Positions 15,574 through 17,691 of a stretch of 17,691 nucleotides of DNA are shown in pieces; within the stretch, counting starts at the first letter, position 1; every line of letters begins with the position of its first letter. Where the stretch lies: positions 34,606 through 52,296 of the forward strand of contig DJFQ01000023.1 of assembly GCA_002432095.1 (NCBI GenBank). The letters are read 5' to 3'. This DNA is from Marinagarivorans sp. UBA5868 (GTDB lineage: Bacteria; Pseudomonadota; Gammaproteobacteria; Pseudomonadales; Cellvibrionaceae). The position numbers were made by a program, and so were the translations under genes. The notes below the pieces were generated by a model that was not told the origin of the DNA, made no database searches, and worked only from the letters and a program-made list of their open reading frames with translations.

Positions 15574-15592
15574 AATCTGTCTCGCTCTATAA

Positions 15593-15616
15593 AGCTCCGC
15601 GCCTTCGCGCGGAGCT
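15593..15616 (-). other. Strong intergenic hairpin inside the DUF1592-DUF1552 operon
   Basis: AGCTCCGCGC (15593-15602) and GCGCGGAGCT (15607-15616) form a perfect 10-bp GC-rich stem with a 4-base loop. On the minus strand it is followed by TTTATAG, a T tract too short for an efficient terminator. It lies 11 bases after the DUF1592-type stop and 20 before the DUF1552 start. Probable roles are partial termination or 3'-end protection of the upstream message. Confidence 0.6.
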
Positions 15617-15627
15617 AAGGGAAATTA

Positions 15628-17691
15628 TTATCGTTTACGGATTAAAATATTTTCGCTGGTTAGCAGATGCACAAGTACATCGCGAAGTCTGCCATCGGCC
15701 CCTAAACTATCGGCGACTAGGTCGACCAGTGCTGCTGGTGTCTCCTCCTTCGATGTGCCTAAATAATATTGATATGCGTTTGAGGCGAAGCACTCCTGAA
15801 TATCTCGCTGGTCCGCAAAAACATTACTTAATTCCGTCAAGTCACTGACGTGTGTATCGAAGCTCGTCGCTATAATTTCACCAGTGACGTCTACGTCTGC
15901 ACCGTTATCGACAGAACGATATCGTCCACAAGCATCTAAGTGCTCCATGGTGAAACCAAGCGGGTCCATCAATTCGTGACAACTGACACAACCTTCTGCA
16001 AGGTGAGCATTGAATACATCGCGGTTAGTGATGATATTTGGGTCTGAACCGGGTGTCGGCAGATCTGGAATTACTGGGATGTCCCCTTTGAGTTCTCCGC
16101 ACACTATTCTCTCGCGCATGATCTTGCCGCGAATCACAGGAGAAGGAATTGAATACTGTGCATGGCGCGCCGCAAAGATACCACTGCTAAGTATCCCCTG
16201 TCGTACAGGACCAAGGCCCTCTGGGTCGTTACCGCTGAGGTAAAATTCACGTAATTCCCCGGCAGGCTCTGGAAGCTGAGCGGTGAACAAATCGGAAAGG
16301 GTATTGTTGACAGTTGCATTGGCTGACAAAAACTGCGTGAATTCACTTTCTATTGAATCTTTGGCGTCATCAAATCCACTGCACACTGCGTCGTTGTGTT
16401 CAATTTCCGCCCATTTGCCTTCATCAACCAGCAACCAAGCCCGAATAAAACGGTGCAAGCGCTGGGCAACCTCTGGCTGCACTGCCATTTCGTTAACAAT
16501 AGTGCGTAGTGAGTTTATTGAATTCAACTCGCCGTTGCGTGCAGCGCGCATTAAGTCTTCCGTAGGTGGGTTTCCGGTAAGCACATAAGAAACCATATTT
16601 GCAATTTCAAAGCCCGTAAGCGTGGTGGTTTCGCCTTCAAGGACATTTTCATTGCTACCCATCTCTGTTCTATATAAAAAGAAAGGTGAATTGAGTATGC
16701 CAATCATCACCTGGTGGTATTGGCTTATACCAGTAGCGCCTACAGTGAATTCGAGATACCGATCGGCCTGTGCATTGGTAATATCTCTACGAAACGCTCG
16801 TCGCGCAAAATCACGAGTGAATTCCGTGATGCAATTGGCCTGATCAATAGGACATGGACTAAGGGAGCCAACCTGTGCAGCGGTCAAGCCATTGACGATA
16901 GCTTCGCTCTGCTCCAAAAAGTAAAGCGCCATAGTTTGCGATACAGATCCTTTAGAAGCGTTTGTCGGGTATCCATCCTCTTTGACAACATCTACATAGC
17001 CATCCATCCAGTCATAGTTAGCCGGTAGCCCAAAGAGTCTGGTAAGCGTTGCTTTATACTCGCTGGCGTTAAGCAACCAGGCGCGAGCTTTTAATGGCTC
17101 AATAGGCCCTGATGGCTCTGGAGCATTAAATTGCGCCATAACGTAGTCGGCAACCTTGGCCGCGCAGTCCGCACCACACAAAGCTGGATCTGATAATGGC
17201 ATGGACGTTTCGATCTTACTGGCTAGCTGAGTGACGTTGTTACAAAAATTACAACCTATAAGACCCTCGGCGTTAGCGCCTTCTCCGTTGATGCCGTGAC
17301 ACGCAGAACACTGTTGTTCGTAAAGTATCTTGCCTTCAGCAAAGGGATTTTCAGGCGGATCAATAGGTGCTGCAGTTCCAAACATGGCGCCTTCCACCCG
17401 CAGGCTATCGATCATAGCGCCGGATTCCCGTCGCAACAGTTTTATCGTGTAAGTCTGACCGGGTTGGGCGTTGGCCCAGGAGCCGAGCGGCAACTCTTGG
17501 AAGCCATTTGTTGTGCGACCATTTTCCATGGTCCAAACATCGGATAGGCCTTCTACCTTAATAAAAAAACTGTCCGTCAACTCATCACGCAGATTCAGCA
17601 CGCCATACAACTGAATGGTTGGGGCCGACGCAGTAATTGTGTAGTGCGCCTGACCGGGAGTGGCGTCTGTCTGCGCGTCGTTTCTTGCACC
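15628..17691 (-). CDS. Secreted cytochrome-like DUF1587/DUF1595/DUF1592/DUF1588/DUF1585 protein, 5'-truncated by window edge
   Basis: The frame is open to the window end, so the start lies outside; 687 residues are visible. First comes a beta-rich segment (to about 17380; TPGQAHYTITASAPTIQL, TYTIKLLRRESGAMIDSLRV) that resembles a carbohydrate-binding beta-sandwich. Next is a class I cytochrome c domain with CSACH (17296-17310) and a possible distal Met in TSMPLSDP. Then follow DUF1587 (LNASEYKATLTRLFG), DUF1595 (FARRAFRRDITNAQADRYL), DUF1592 (NSPFFLYRTEMGS...LTGFEIANMVSYVLTG), DUF1588 with a second haem-type motif CVSCHELMDPLGF (15976-15990), and DUF1585 to the C-terminus. This is the standard layout of the planctomycete-type cytochrome family. 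It acts outside the cytoplasm and probably in electron transfer or oxidation, but its substrate is unknown. Extra cysteines (GCNFC, CGADC) may form disulfides. Confidence 0.9.
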   Translation of the reverse strand, partial: GARNDAQTDATPGQAHYTITASAPTIQLYGVLNLRDELTDSFFIKVEGLSDVWTMENGRTTNGFQELPLGSWANAQPGQTYTIKLLRRESGAMIDSLRVEGAMFGTAAPIDPPENPFAEGKILYEQQCSACHGINGEGANAEGLIGCNFCNNVTQLASKIETSMPLSDPALCGADCAAKVADYVMAQFNAPEPSGPIEPLKARAWLLNASEYKATLTRLFGLPANYDWMDGYVDVVKEDGYPTNASKGSVSQTMALYFLEQSEAIVNGLTAAQVGSLSPCPIDQANCITEFTRDFARRAFRRDITNAQADRYLEFTVGATGISQYHQVMIGILNSPFFLYRTEMGSNENVLEGETTTLTGFEIANMVSYVLTGNPPTEDLMRAARNGELNSINSLRTIVNEMAVQPEVAQRLHRFIRAWLLVDEGKWAEIEHNDAVCSGFDDAKDSIESEFTQFLSANATVNNTLSDLFTAQLPEPAGELREFYLSGNDPEGLGPVRQGILSSGIFAARHAQYSIPSPVIRGKIMRERIVCGELKGDIPVIPDLPTPGSDPNIITNRDVFNAHLAEGCVSCHELMDPLGFTMEHLDACGRYRSVDNGADVDVTGEIIATSFDTHVSDLTELSNVFADQRDIQECFASNAYQYYLGTSKEETPAALVDLVADSLGADGRLRDVLVHLLTSENILIRKR

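Overview
This window most likely comes from a polysaccharide-degrading gammaproteobacterium of the Cellvibrio/Saccharophagus/Teredinibacter type. The main clue is an outer-membrane lipoprotein polysaccharide lyase whose anchor is joined to the enzyme by a 52-residue, almost pure serine linker, a hallmark of that group. CBM35 modules, secreted glycosidases, hybrid propeller sensors and AraC regulators fit the same picture. The assignment is inference from protein style; no rRNA or tRNA is present.

Left part (1-6460, all on +). Two tandem paralogous AraC-type regulators come first: one is cut by the window edge, the other is a complete 417-residue protein with two membrane segments around an extracytoplasmic beta-rich domain. 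A good CRP-like site lies between them. Next are a PL11 rhamnogalacturonan lyase lipoprotein with a C-terminal CBM35 and a strong terminator, a NrtR-like regulator whose Nudix catalytic residues are lost, and a small secreted protein that is little more than one CBM35-like domain, ending at a bidirectional terminator. This looks like a rhamnogalacturonan (pectin) sensing and breakdown locus.

Middle part (6461-11310). A minus-strand hybrid sensor (periplasmic two-component-type propeller, Y_Y_Y domain, one membrane helix, GGDEF diguanylate cyclase) is broken by two opposite single-base frameshifts that cancel out. Divergent from it is a secreted GH27 alpha-galactosidase.

Right part (11283-17691, all on -). 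A secreted right-handed beta-helix protein with a PPC-like and a C-terminal beta-sandwich domain is followed by a 495-base gap. That gap holds a decayed fragment of a second copy of the DUF1552 gene. The intact DUF1552 protein (Tat signal) comes next, and upstream of it, in the same transcriptional direction, a large DUF1587/1595/1592/1588/1585 protein with two CxxCH haem-type motifs that runs off the window. The last two are a recurrent gene pair of unknown function, best known from Planctomycetes. They are separated here by a strong hairpin and are the best candidate for an undescribed system, perhaps a secreted redox system tied to polysaccharide use.

How the genes may work together (inference): membrane AraC proteins and the Nudix-like protein sense pectin-derived sugars and control the lyase and binding proteins. 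The propeller cyclase would couple extracellular sugar sensing to c-di-GMP. The glycosidase, beta-helix and cytochrome-like proteins act outside the cytoplasm.
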